Below are positions 1 to 11,301 of a DNA stretch of 64,000 bases, piece by piece; positions within the stretch are counted from its first letter, which is position 1; every line of letters starts with the position of its first letter. Made by a program: the position numbers and the translations under genes. Under the pieces are notes generated by a model. The model worked only from the letters and a program-made list of their open reading frames with translations, made no database searches and was not told where the DNA came from. The DNA comes from Mariannaea sp. PMI_226 (lineage: Eukaryota; Ascomycota; Sordariomycetes; Hypocreales; Nectriaceae): positions 310,001-374,000 of the forward strand of contig JANFOG010000014.1 in the NCBI GenBank assembly GCA_024336345.1, written 5' to 3'.

Positions 1-2417
1 GCAACAGGGGGGAGCTCCAGGCAAGGACCCCGCACAGCTTGGTGCTACACCCTCTGTTGCAAGCTATCATCAACGTGGGTTAATTAGGGAAAAAACGGGA
101 AAAGATGCGAGAAGAAAGGTATTTTGCATTGTATCGCATCCTCCTGTCAGCCAGCCTGCCATTCCATCCTTGATTGATTGTTCAGCGGAGTTAGCTCGTA
201 TGCAACGCGGAGAATCGGCACTGCATGGCTACGTGAACACAACAGCAACAGAGGAGGCCTCCCATACATTTTGATCCCAGACTTGGATTCCAGTGGAGTG
301 TCTTCATCTTCATTCGCATGAGACTTACAAAAACCGAAAAGTTGGCCTGCCTGGTCGGCAAACCTGTCGCGGAACCACGCAATCGAGGTGTCGATTCATG
401 GAGTACGATATCTCCCATAGCCAATTGATTAGTCAACAAACCGCCCCGGCCCCAATTGGACACATGATTCCCTCCCGAATTCGAGAAGTCACCGACACAC
501 ACACCCCGGAATCTAACATTGGAAGGGGGCGGAGCACGCGGATAAATATGCTGGAGAAGGCTGGTGACCTACAGCGCTTACATTGAGATAGCGTAGTCTA
601 CATCACCCTGCTTTGAGTTGTTGGTACCAATTAACTACGCAGCACCCCGGATCCCTGCCCTCGGTTGAGTTAGCCTAATCTAACGACTGCAAGCAATACC
701 ACAGTACAGATTAGAGATTAAATGAACATTGATCAGTTTCATGGGCTCTGCGCTGTTGTTTCGTTGTTCCCCCAACAACTTATGCACCCTGATCTTTTGT
801 TTTTATTGTTGATTAACATTATCAATCTGCTGTCTTTGGTCCCCCGAATCAATTCCATCCCACCTCCCAAATTAATTAATATTTGATGATTTATAGAAGT
901 TTTCGCTGACGCTAGGTACCTAGGGTCGGGATGAAGTAATGAGGAGCATTATTCACAACTCCGTGTTGCTCATCTCTCGGGACATTATTCCTGCTTCATT
1001 GCCTGGATACTGATACTTACGATGCCTTCCATTCGTCTCGGTGTGTTACATTTGAACGATTTTTCGCTACTTATACAGATTAGTCACCGGTATATTTATT
1101 TGGTATCCTTGTTTGATATCACCATCTATTGTGACATTCATCCCCCTTGAATTTCCAAAAGCTTAGCATACTTAGTAATTACATGGTAACTGGGAGGGCA
1201 TGACAGTATCCCTGCCAGCCGTACCTTGAAACGGTTTCATCTTGTCCCCAAGTGTTTCCAACGTGGTGATGTGTAACAGTGGGTAAAGCTGCAATCTTTG
1301 AAACGCAATCTAGTAACTAGTCAAGCTGCATTGGGAATCTCGACACCATCTCTTTCTCACACTTCGAGCCTAAATCTCATATGGTAACGCTCCTTACCGA
1401 GCGAATCGAGTAAGTAGGTGTCGAATTATTCATCAATTGATGATCGGATGAAAAAATCCACATTCACAAGAGAGGGACAAAATTTCCAGACGTCAAAAAC
1501 GACAGCGACAGAGGTTTCAACCGGATCCTATCACAAGAACACGGAGCTAAAAATCCATCTCTTGAAGTCACAGCACCCAAAGCCGTAGATGGTCTCCATT
1601 AAGTTAATTTAAATGAAGCTTCCTACTTGTTCGTATGGAAGTGTTTGTGAAGAAAAAAATCGGAAGGCCTACACAATACATTTCGATATTGGAATTGGTG
1701 GCCCACTGCTCTCTCACTACAGAGGGCTCAAAGCACCAATTGATCTATTATATACTACTTGGCCTATAATGACGGTACCTAATAATTTGCTATCCTCTAC
1801 AGATTCTTTGCGTACTGAGAATATTGGGTTGGTTGTAATGTCTACTGAGCCTTGGCTCTGGGGTAGGGTCAATACAATCCGGCCCATGAGGTGGCAAGCA
1901 GAGAAAGGGGTGAGGGGGAAGAGGGCGCTGCCAGACACCCGAACACTCCATCGAGGAGAGCTGAAAGAAACAAAAGCTTGAATTTTTTACTCTCTTGGAG
2001 GGCTATCTGTGAATGTTGAGTCAGCAAGCCTGTCTGCACACCACACTCGGAGGAAATTACATCTGACATGGAGCGAGACACTGAGACAGAGAGCATAGAT
2101 TGTAAGATGACAAATGGCGAGTGGGCCTCTGTGTGTAGGGCAGTAGCACGTAATCTTATTTGTCAGGTGAATTGCTGGTAAGTTTCATCTGCCAATACCA
2201 CAAGTAGTCTCTCTTATAATGTCAACCGCATAATGACACCGCCGTCTGATCCAAAATAAGACCGCTTTTGTAGTTCCGTCCATAGAGATATAACACGATC
2301 TTGAATACATCTTCTCATTACCTCACCCATAGCATCCGGAACATTAAATACCATCGCGTCCTTGTACTTACCCGTCTTCAAAAGCCTTTACCTGGTCCAA
2401 TGCAGACTCTGAGAACA
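1..2417. other. Intergenic, no gene seen
   Basis: Short open frames here (for example 293-586 and 1613-1981 on plus) lack family motifs, splice signals and a consistent coding pattern. I see no RNA gene or repeat. Confidence 0.5.
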
Positions 2418-3360
2418 CTAGAATAGAATGCAACACGATACCCGCTCGATCATAGTTTTCTGATGAAAAAGGGTTCTGAAAATGCTCCGGTGCCACTGCA
2501 AGGCTTTCCATGAAGGACTGGGGAAAGCTGCCCAATTGTCCAGCAACGCACGCCGCATGGGAGGTTCATCTCGTCCTCTCCGCGTTCGAAGTTCTCCTTG
2601 TATCCTGCTCGGAGTTGCGTCCGTTGGCGTGAATCTTTGCAGTGCATGAATGCGTAGTCGATTGTGGTAGCTGCGAATGGGTCCGCTAGAATGATGCATG
2701 TAAAATCGCCTGAGCTCCCACACCCTCTGATACCATTCCTTTACGGTGGCCGTGAAGCCACGAAATTGCGCATGGGGAAGATTATTTCCGCAAACCCACA
2801 TGTACTAGACAGGTCCGCCATCTTAGACTCTGCCATGGCCTTCCAGAGCTCCTCAAATGAGCACCGCCGTACAAGTTATTCATATGCGAATAAGAGTTGT
2901 GTTTCTGACTGCAAATCTGCAGTTGTGCAACTTTCCAGGGCGATCCAGTTGTCTTCGCCGACATCTAGCTTAGATCCGTCGCGAATTTGGACCTAGAAAA
3001 CGAGCGCAATTCCACTTTTCCAGTGGTTGAAGTTTGGCGAATGGCGCCTCTCTTTCGTCAGGACCTGACAGCTCCCTTTGAGCCGCCTTGAGGATATTAG
3101 CAAGTCCCGGACCTTTGCCGTTAGTTCTGCATCCATCCTTGTCCATCCTTGCTCTCAAGCTACTGCACGTCTCTTAGCATACCAGGATTTCCGGTTTGGG
3201 AGCATCGGAAGGCAAGCATCTCCTTAAGCGTGTTCTTCTCTACCGCACAGCGCAGCTCGTCCTCATCAATTCTCCAGTCAATTACGAACCGACGGCAAAA
3301 CTGGAAGAGCCCCTCGCCCTCATGTGCGCAGACAAAGAAAAATAAAAATGAAACCACCAC
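2418..3360 (-). pseudogene. Degraded coding-like stretch, family not recognised
   Basis: Read on minus, several adjacent segments look protein-coding but do not form one open gene. One begins after an acceptor-like site near 2995 and runs with acidic and Trp/Cys-containing sequence to about 2450, broken only by two TAA codons (in the contexts YE*LVRR and PP*RNG). Further upstream are segments containing WRIDEDELRCAVEKN (about 3250) and KAAQRELSGPDEREAP (about 3070) in other frames. Both stops would be CAA (Gln) before a C-to-T change. I do not recognise a family, so no function is proposed. It may be a decayed multi-exon gene or chance open sequence. Confidence 0.3.
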
Positions 3361-3380
3361 TTGGTTCGCTACGTTATTCT

Positions 3381-3872
3381 AAATCCCTCATCCGCAGCGC
3401 GAATGTGGTGTTGAGGGTAATGAACACAGACCATCAGGAATCAATGGATTGGGTGTCCTGTCATTGATCCCATGATGCTGCTGCGCCTAGACAAAATGTA
3501 ATGTAGGGATGGCACTAAGTGCATTCTATGACGCGATGATTGGAAGATATTACTAGAAATTATCTGGCTGCTTCTATCGTTGACTATTAACCCTCGTGCG
3601 TGGTTGCATTTGTAGGTAGGAAATTTTCTTCCGGGCCGCCTATAGCTGCAGTGGCAAGGCCTATCTATATTCACTCCAAGTTTAAACTACAAGGAACACA
3701 GGGAAGTGAGGTGAAAGAACGAGGTATGAGTAAACGGTTTCTAGCAGGAACATCGGTCTAACCAGTTAGCCAGCTCTGCAAAGATAACACCTTCTAGTTG
3801 GTTTTTTCTTCCTCAGTAACCAACATGTGATATCATATGATTAAATATGTAACAATATACATCAACCTGTCG
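3381..3872. other. Intergenic, nothing seen
   Basis: AT-rich spacer downstream of the broken zinc-cluster gene; no supported feature. Confidence 0.5.
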
Positions 3873-5214
3873 TCACGACATGTGATTAGGGGTCAGCTCT
3901 CGTCCTAGATATTGAATAGGCCATGATAGCCATTTACCGCACGACTCCGAAATGCCAAGGATTTCTTGCATAGTATGCCGCGCCCAATGTTCAATAAACC
4001 AGTATCTCTCAATGGTGCTGAGCAAGACACAGAAATGGCCAAGAATAATCAGGGCTACTGGGTCCTTTTTATCCAATTGCGTAAGGAATACATCATTAAG
4101 TTGATACACCCATGCCATGACAACTTGCATTTGGCCTGTGGTACCCTTTTGTGCATCTTGACCCCGGCCAAAGGTAGATTCAAAGCAGCTCAGCAGCACT
4201 TGCACCTCATGTTCGTAAGCAGTCCTGACTTGTTCCTCAACAAGAACGGCCAAGACGTCTGACACGTCATTCAATGACGAGCGCCAGTCTTCAACATCGA
4301 CAATCGATAACTTAGGTGGTTCTTTTCGCTCTTTTTCAGGCTCAGGCTTATATTTAGCCAGGACACCCGAAAAGATAGCCGACCAGCCCATAGACGTGAT
4401 GACTAGCTTCACACCACCAAGCAGTGGCACCCATGGGACTTGTCCATGCTCGGCAACGAGAAGTAGGTGACCTAGGGTAGGACCCTTTACCAAGGCTGTA
4501 AAACATATGAGAACGGCAGTAACATAGAGTGGCGCGGAGTTCTCGTAAGTCAAGTTCTTTAGGAACTCAGTTACCGTTTGTAGGGCTATGGTTACATACG
4601 CGTCGGCAAGTTTAAGATATCTGGCTGCATCGTATGGTCTCAGTCTAGCAAGCTAGTAGGATGACAAAGCCAAGATAAGATTCAATATACAAGGATACTG
4701 AAAGCCAAGTTGAGGGACACCTTCGGACCAGAACTTGAGATCATCTTCCAAAGTTTGTGCAGTGTTGGTTATGAAATGATGGAATAGCTCGAATCCTGCA
4801 ATGTCGAGCTGCTTTGGCGAGCAGGCACATGGACCTGGGTCTGAAGCCGTGGAGCTTAGACGAATCTGTTCAGCCCAGCTAGCCCAGTTGGATCTGGGTC
4901 GGCCTCTAGGAGAGCGCTTGTCCAAAGTAGTGGTGGCCTGAGTTGATTGTATTGACTGGGGAGGAATGGGAGAAAAGTCGCAAGGGACGTCGAATCGACA
5001 GCAGTTGCCACACTGAGGTTTGACTTCGTCACACTAAAAGTGAATAAAGTCGTTTTAGTACTACTTCTTCAGACTCCAGGACAGAGTAGGGTTGGTATGG
5101 GCTTACTTTGATTTTTCTCCTTTTGCAAGTTTGGCAACCGAAACGAGACTTTTTGTGTGCACGACGAGGATTACTCGTACCAATTTTATTCGGCTGTGCT
5201 TGCATGGCTGGCAT
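3873..5214 (-). pseudogene. Zn2Cys6 transcription factor interrupted by one in-frame TAG
   Basis: Fungal zinc-cluster regulator of the short, sterol-uptake-regulator-like (UPC2-type) layout, expected to bind DNA in the nucleus. Exon 1 is 5107-5214 and exon 2 is 3873-5033. The 73-nt intron splits the zinc cluster: exon 1 ends CQTCKRRKIK and exon 2 starts CDEVKPQCGNCC and continues to VPCDF, completing all six Cys. Exon 2 stays open for about 386 codons except for one TAG at 4653-4655, about codon 163, inside a motif that normally reads LALS..hLARLRP (here ALSSY*LARLRP). No GT-AG intron can remove the stop without shifting frame or deleting the motif. Without it the protein would be about 422 residues, a normal length. 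Best read as a recent nonsense allele (CAG to TAG would do it). It is divergent from the RTA1-like gene across 618 bp. Confidence 0.8.
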
Positions 5215-5832
5215 TTATCTACCCATATAGATGGCTTTTTGCTGAATGGAAGGCGGAAAAGGGGGGGGGGGATGAATGATGAGAATTACGGATGAATTAG
5301 AACTCAACTACTGTAATACTCAGTACGGCTCCCATATGGTAATTTATTGCGAGTAAGTGAATGGTATAAGAGAAAACGAACATGACGAGTTATTTCTTTT
5401 ACGGAAGAAACCCGTAAAATGCGGGACGCGTCACTAGAGGACCATGCTCGAGAGCCAAACTAGTCCACGAAGGGCTTGGTTTCATCCGCTTGTCTTTTGC
5501 GTATTCGATGCGTAAAAGATCGAGGCTCATTGACACTGAAATAGATCAAATAAGGAATATTTATGGCTGAGCGAGTCAGGGGAATAGAACTCGCGAGGAG
5601 GTGTGGGTGTCATGGTGAAATTTCTTGAGTAGAGAATTAATATTATTGTGCCTTTTAAATACATCGTGCACAAGATAAATTTTCTCCTGTAGCATTCAAT
5701 CTCTTTTCTCTCTTCCGTTCTGATCATATTTTTCTCTTTCCTTTACCCTCATTTAGCATTCTTACCTGATTTCTTCAGCAATACATTAGTACACTCTTTT
5801 GTCGCTCTGAAATCACATCCTTGGGCTTGATC
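5215..5832. promoter_or_regulatory. Shared promoter region between divergent genes
   Basis: This 618-bp interval separates the starts of the zinc-cluster gene (minus) and the RTA1-like gene (plus), so it must hold both promoters. It has an 11-G run at 5261-5271 and pyrimidine-rich sequence just before the plus-strand ATG. No specific operator was identified. Confidence 0.5.
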
Positions 5833-6778
5833 ATGGCTATCAGCGTTCACAGTCAACAAGGATACGCCCCCTTCGACCTCTACGCCTACAATCCATCTCA
5901 GGTCCTAGCACTCGCCTTTTTGGTTTTGTTTAGCCTCCTTTGTATCTTTCAGTTGGCCGCAATGATTAAATATCGATCGATTTTCCCTTGTCCCCTCTTC
6001 ATCGGTTGTGGAAGTAAGTTCATGTCCAAACTCCATACTGGAGACGCTTTCTTAAACAAAAAAAAGAAAGAAAAGGAATATTATGCTGAAAAATATCTCC
6101 TTCACAGTGGAAGCCGCTGCATATTATTTTCGATCTCAGTCGCATGATAATGTCCGAAAAACTCTGCCTTTTCTACTTCAAAATTTGCTACTTTTATCGG
6201 CACCTCCTTTCCTGGCGGCAAGCGTTTACATGTCTCCTCGGCGTATCGCGCGAGCTCTGGAAGCAGAGCACCTCACAATCAAGCCTCGCATCATGACAAA
6301 GCTCTTCGTCATCATTGACACTGTTTGCTTTGCAACACAGGTAGCTGGCTCCATTATGTCTGGCAGTGAAGATGCAAATCAGGCAAACAATGGCAAAACA
6401 ATCATCTTCGCAGGTTTGGCCCTCCAAATAGTAGCATTTGGCCTCTTTGCTATTTGTAATGCTTGGTTCCAAAAGCGTGTAGTATCCGCATCGTTCCAGC
6501 TTAAGCTATGTACAGAACTTCCATGGCAGCGGTTTGTCTACGGTCTTTATGCCATTAGCCTCCTCTTCACGATTCGCAACATCACTCGCATCGTCGAGTA
6601 CCAGCAGGGGTCCAACGGACAGATCCTCCAACATGAAGCCTACCTTTACGTTCTCGATGGCGGCGTCATGGTCTCCATCGTTTTGATATTTTTGATCCTG
6701 CATCCTGCTAGATTGCGGTGGATGACTCGACATGGGGGGAAATCAAGATCACTGGACGAACATATCCCTCTCGCTTGA
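5833..6778 (+). CDS. RTA1-like seven-helix membrane protein
   Basis: Predicted 283-residue integral membrane protein of the RTA1/RTM1 (lipid-translocating exporter) family, linked in yeasts to resistance to toxic lipophilic compounds and to lipid handling at the plasma membrane. Exons are 5833-6013 and 6108-6778. The 94-nt intron falls in the conserved loop, and splicing creates GMEAAAYYFR, matching the family's E...Y..R pattern. Later landmarks are APPFLAASVYMSPRRI, the polar loop with QVAGSIMSG, RNITRIVEY and the final helix LYVLDGGVMVSIVLIF. Start: ATG at 5833 (MAISVHSQ); upstream in-frame codons are not ATG. The tail is short and basic (RHGGKSRS). Its divergent neighbour is a zinc-cluster regulator that could have controlled it, but that gene now carries a stop. 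Family assignment is firm; the substrate is unknown. Confidence 0.88.
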
Positions 6779-8654
6779 ATTTTCGTGCGACCGGCAGATT
6801 TTTCAGCATAACTGAAGGCTGAAAAGTTTAAGGCATTACGCATATGAAGACATATAGTAGAGGTGGTTATACTTGTTGACATCGACGGTCTCTTTGGCAA
6901 GTTAAAGTCAGCTAGACGGAAAAAAGAACTGACTGCTGGCGGGGCTGGGCGATCAAAGGTGAAGGGAAGAATATTGTCGAAACGTTTTAGACTTGATGGC
7001 TTCTTTAATATGAAATGGCGGATTACCCATCTATCCTTGTACTTCTTTGTCAGGCCTGCTTCTCCAGATTCTTCCCCTGATTTCCACATTACTTTCTCAG
7101 GCGTCACGATCCATCATCTGCCCCATAATCTATGACTCATTCGGTTCATTGTTTGAGGATAGACGATGGGTGTGTGGATTGTGTTGAACATTTGTTTTTC
7201 CAGACCCCATCAGGCTAATTATTTCGGGTGGTCAGAATGAACGATTCTCTTCACCTGGAGGTGTTGTTTCATATCCCCAGAGAAATCAGAGAAACCGACC
7301 TTTCTTTGTTGGGTATTTCCCCAGACAAAATATTTTTGCGTTTCGTATGCCATAATGAGACCTCTTGAGTGCCCGAGAATGGTATCATTTAGAGGGAGTT
7401 TATGATAAGTTACAAAGTCATACTTTCTACAACAACTTCTAGTAGTTGAGTTATTGATTAGATAGAATATTCAGAGCAGTGTCTTCCGTCAGACGTTGCC
7501 AAACATAACAATAGTTGAGCAACGTTATTATGGTGGCAGAACTAATCATGTCGTTCCTTAGGGCGTATTGGAATTGAGCTAATGATCCAACTCCACGCTG
7601 GAGGCATGTAAAGTTATTGCTTGCAAATTCCCCGCCGCCCGCAACCGCCTGCTTCGCAAGCTTCGCCCCGATTTAGCGGTGGAGTATCTGAACTCTCTAG
7701 CTATCTCGCGTTCGCAATACCCCTGATCTGGCCTTATCGCTCTGCGTTATAATGGGTAGAAGGCTGTCATATGAAGGATACGTAGCAGGTTTAATGCATC
7801 AATTCCGTAGAATGGGGCTGCACCGCTATCCATACGAGGTTGGCGGGAGAAAAGTGTACCGCCAAAAGTGATCGTTATTGTAGACTATTACGAGTGCCAC
7901 GAAAGTGTCGATGTGTATATTGACATCTGGCAGGACGGCCTGAAACAAAAACCTCCTGCGATGTACGGAAGAGACTCCATGCTCCGGCTTCTCATATCTT
8001 GGGCGGTTTTTTTTTTGCTAGTACACTCATTTCAGAGCATGGCTCTACTCGCGCTGCAATACAGTACGAAGTTGATCTAGGCAAGGGACCCTCCGGTTCC
8101 AGCTGATCTTCTTGGTAGGTCGAGTAATACATATCATGGCTTGTTCATCACCTAAAAAAAAAAAAAATCACGTAGAACAGATTGATCTAGAGCGCCAAGA
8201 TTCTCTTTCTCAAGCCTTCTCAGCAATTTACAGGCTTCTCAACTGTCTGCAGGAAGATTTATAACGTTCTTATGAGCAGTCGCCAAAGGATCGTTTGCTC
8301 TCTCTCTCTTTTTTTTTTTTGAAGATATTGCATTTGGCAGAACTTAACAAATTCAACCACTTTTGCTCAGAACTACTAATTTCGACTACGACTTTAAACT
8401 GAAACCCCTCCAATCCTGAAACTAAAGCTCAGCAGCATCAAGCCGTACCGCCCATTGAGATTCGTTATTTTGCTTACAAGCGCAGTTGAGAGCGTGACCC
8501 ACGGGTATCTCTCCGGCGACGGAAAGCACGCGAAATGGTCAGAGTGAAATTGGTATTAGATGGAGGATAAAACATATGCATATGATAGAGGTCTTTTGTA
8601 AATCCCTAGAACTACATGCAACAATGAGAGTATAGTATGATATTCTGCTGTACA
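6779..8654. other. Intergenic, no gene seen
   Basis: About 1.9 kb without a supported gene. It contains short homopolymer runs (A-run near 8155-8167, T-run near 8311-8321 after a CT repeat). Short open frames at 6863-7135 and 7868-8080 have no recognisable features. Confidence 0.5.
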
Positions 8655-9868
8655 CTAACCATATCTCTGGACCAAATCTCTCATAACGTCAAGGACCCTA
8701 TTAAGCTCATTAGCCCCTAAACTAGACGGTAGACTGAGAATAGCCTCACTGTGTGCGAAGTGTCTCGTTATTGACAAAAAGGGCTGATACATGCGTGTCG
8801 AACCTCCTAGCTTGATATCAGTCACGTAGATCAGGAACAAAATGCGTTTCTGAGTGTCTCACAGCCGATAGAGGTCTAGTCGGCCTTCAAAATCCTCTTC
8901 AGGCGGCGAAATCTGGGCGAATTTGTTGTAGGCAGCAACGTACTCATCCCCAAACCTATTGCAAGCTGGTCGCCACTGGCCAAACTCGTCTTCAAATTCG
9001 AGCTATTTAGCAGGGGCAACCGGAAGTGTTCAATAGGGGAACGTATATTCGTTGTGCGCAAAGAAGCAGCACGCATCGAAGACGAGAGGCTGATCGTTGT
9101 CTACATCAATCCCTGCATTTGCGTACCAAAGGTCTCCATGAACAAGTGAAGGTTTCACTGTTCGGCCGTCACTCTCGAGAGGTCTCAGGAGCCTCGGGAT
9201 GACCTTTTCAAACAGAGCTCGTGAGAGGATCTCGAGCTCCTCGCTAGGCCCTTTCCTTTTAAACTCCAGGTCAAGCGCCTGTCTCATGGACTTGGCGAAG
9301 AATGCCTCCCAACTATCTTCCCATGCGACGAACTGGGGCAGGTTTCCTGCGTAGGTGGTGATGTGGAACCCGAACTTACCAGTAGGCGATACGCTTTTCT
9401 GGTGCAGTGTTGACAGAAGAGCGGCAAATTTGTGAGGGTCAGGCATATCCTCAGTCATTTCTCGAAACTCGCAGAGGAAGAAGTGGGTGTCTGGTATTGT
9501 CTGGTAGGTGCCGCAAGCGATGGGCCTTGGGACCATTTCTGGCAGAACGTTATGTATCGCGCTCATAGAATGGAATTCTCCTCTTGTCATATTCTTGCCC
9601 AGTTCTTTCGAAATGACCTTGATGAAGAAGGACTGCGGTGTACCATCATGGAGCAAAACATCGATGCGACCCGTCTTCGCCCAGAAGCTTACACCATGGT
9701 TCTCAGTGGATGCGACCTTACACCCCTCCGGCAGTTCTTGAAAGGCAGTCAATACGAAGACGATCTTGTGAGTTCGCCAAGGGCTTGTGGCTTACCTCTT
9801 AACACAGCTGGGTCAATGTCGGTATTGCCCGTCCCGAATTCAAAGCCATTTGCACCGCTGTAGTTCAT
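8655..9868 (-). pseudogene. Fructosamine-3-kinase-like gene, disrupted at the 3' half
   Basis: Encodes the N-terminal two thirds of a fructosamine/ketosamine-3-kinase-type small-molecule kinase, a family that phosphorylates glycated amines. Exon 1 is 9796-9868 (MNYSGANGF...) and a 59-nt intron (9737-9795) joins it to exon 2 as AVLRELPEGCKV. Visible signatures are GVSFWAKTGRIDV, FIKVISKELGK, the catalytic-loop motif LVHGDLWYANAGID and the metal-binding VFDACCFFAHNEY. After NEY the frame hits TGA at 9030-9032 and a second stop; about 57 nt later the same frame resumes with EFGQWRPACNRFGDEYVAA and reaches RLDLYRL before a TGA. A C-terminal piece ending DVMRDLVQRYG lies at 8655-8690. No GT-AG intron of the right phase removes the insert. 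The ATP-binding and catalytic loops survive, but the C-lobe is broken. Confidence 0.68.
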
Positions 9869-10319
9869 TTCCTGTGCCAAAGACTGTGCCGAATCTGTTC
9901 AGCGACCCACTGGCTTGGGCTTTCGGATGAGGGGGGAGGGGGAGGGGGGGATTATTATAGGCTGCGTTCCTGGATTGCGCCCACCACCATGGTCGACTGA
10001 CCCAATCGTAGGCTACGGCGGCTAACGGCACACAACAGCCACTGCCACGAATCTTTTTCGATTGTAAGTTTCTATCCTATCAGACAATGGCCAGAAGTAT
10101 CCTAGGCGATATCAGGTAGTTGGTGGGATTATCTAGGGAGCAAGAGTTCCTTGGGAGGATGTACGGAGGCTGCAGCTCGGTTATGCGACCTATTTACATG
10201 CTTATGCCATTGCCGTTCCTAGGTTACAAACTAATTTGAAGCCCAGCGGCTAAACGGGCCGTTCCGGTGTTCCCGCAGTCTCAATTCCTTTTCTTAGCGA
10301 ACCCAATTTAATTGAGTCT
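9869..10319. other. Intergenic, purine-rich tract
   Basis: Promoter side of the kinase-like gene. A G-rich tract runs at about 9928-9950. No other feature seen. Confidence 0.45.
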
Positions 10320-10853
10320 TCAGTGCCCAGCCATTGAGACCTTGGTAATCCTATCACGCCAATGTTCAACGGGGAACACGACCTTGACACCGTTTGCCTT
10401 GAGACTTTCCTGTCCGTCATTGCGTGCGATAAAAGTTCCCGGCTCCTTGATTCCCACATAAACAGTCTTGATGACGCTCTTAAGTCTCAAGATCCTGGTC
10501 GTGCAAGTCATGTTGCCGCTCAGTCTCTCGTTACATGGCTCCATGGTCGTGTATAGCACCGTATCTGCCGGAAGGACCTCATGGATGCGTTCCTCAGGGA
10601 GGTTGTGCTCGTCGGAGATCTTGATAAAACAACATTGCTCTGCGTGCGTGGTGCCTGGATCTCCCTTGTAGTCTCGCGGATATTCAAGCGAGTATCCCGT
10701 CGATAGAACTTTGCCCTTAGCGGCGTCGACAAGTATGGCTCCGACGCAGAATTTATTGGCAGCTGGCGGTGACTTTTTTGCTTGAGTAAGAGCGAACTCC
10801 ATGAAAGCTTCATGGTCCCCAACCTGGAATGTTGGATTCGTTTGGGAATCCAT
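10320..10853 (-). CDS. Cytidine-deaminase-fold enzyme, RIB2 (DRAP deaminase)-like
   Basis: Intact single-exon gene of 177 residues in the zinc-dependent cytidine/deoxycytidylate deaminase superfamily. The zinc and catalytic residues are present: HAE at residues 70-72 (His70 ligand, Glu72 proton shuttle) and PCNERLSGNMTC with Cys107 and Cys117 as the other ligands. The P-C-x2-R-L-S-G-N spacing is that of the eukaryotic riboflavin-pathway deaminase RIB2 (diaminohydroxyphosphoribosylaminopyrimidine deaminase) rather than of tRNA or cytosine deaminases. It is shorter than RIB2, which has an N-terminal pseudouridine-synthase-like part, so it is either a stand-alone deaminase domain or a paralogue with another substrate. 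Start: ATG at 10853 (MDSQTNPTF); upstream in-frame codons are not ATG. Family firm, substrate uncertain. Confidence 0.8.
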   Translation of the reverse strand: MDSQTNPTFQVGDHEAFMEFALTQAKKSPPAANKFCVGAILVDAAKGKVLSTGYSLEYPRDYKGDPGTTHAEQCCFIKISDEHNLPEERIHEVLPADTVLYTTMEPCNERLSGNMTCTTRILRLKSVIKTVYVGIKEPGTFIARNDGQESLKANGVKVVFPVEHWRDRITKVSMAGH

Positions 10854-11301
10854 GGCAAATAGTTCTCCGAAACAATACACAAGACGTGAACAATCCTTCT
10901 GATAAGCCAAATCAACACGGCGTCATCAATAAATGCCTAACAAGGTACATGTCAATGTGGGTGTTCTTGAAACCTTTGAGATTTTCGTCGTTGTTGGGCC
11001 CGCGAGTGGCATCGACTGGCGGTTAAAGCAATCAGCTGATTGGTGGTTGGCGGCTCGCAGGGGAGGGCTGACTACTTGCTTCGAGCGCGAGGGGCTGGGC
11101 ATGCATTATCACGAGTCCCCTGGGGAGCCATACATCGTACTATTAGTTCATTATTATTCTGATGGATAGACCATCGTCACCTTGGATGAGTCCGGGCAAC
11201 GGAGATTGGCGCCACATACACTGATACGCATTGAGTTTTATGGGCTACAATGCCCTCATGGTGTCGCTGTCAGCATATACTCGTTGATACCTCCATTCTG
11301 A
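10854..11301. other. Intergenic, nothing seen
   Basis: Spacer between the deaminase and the WD40 fragment. No NACHT or other NLR domain sequence is seen here, which is where the missing upstream part of the WD40 gene would lie. Confidence 0.45.
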
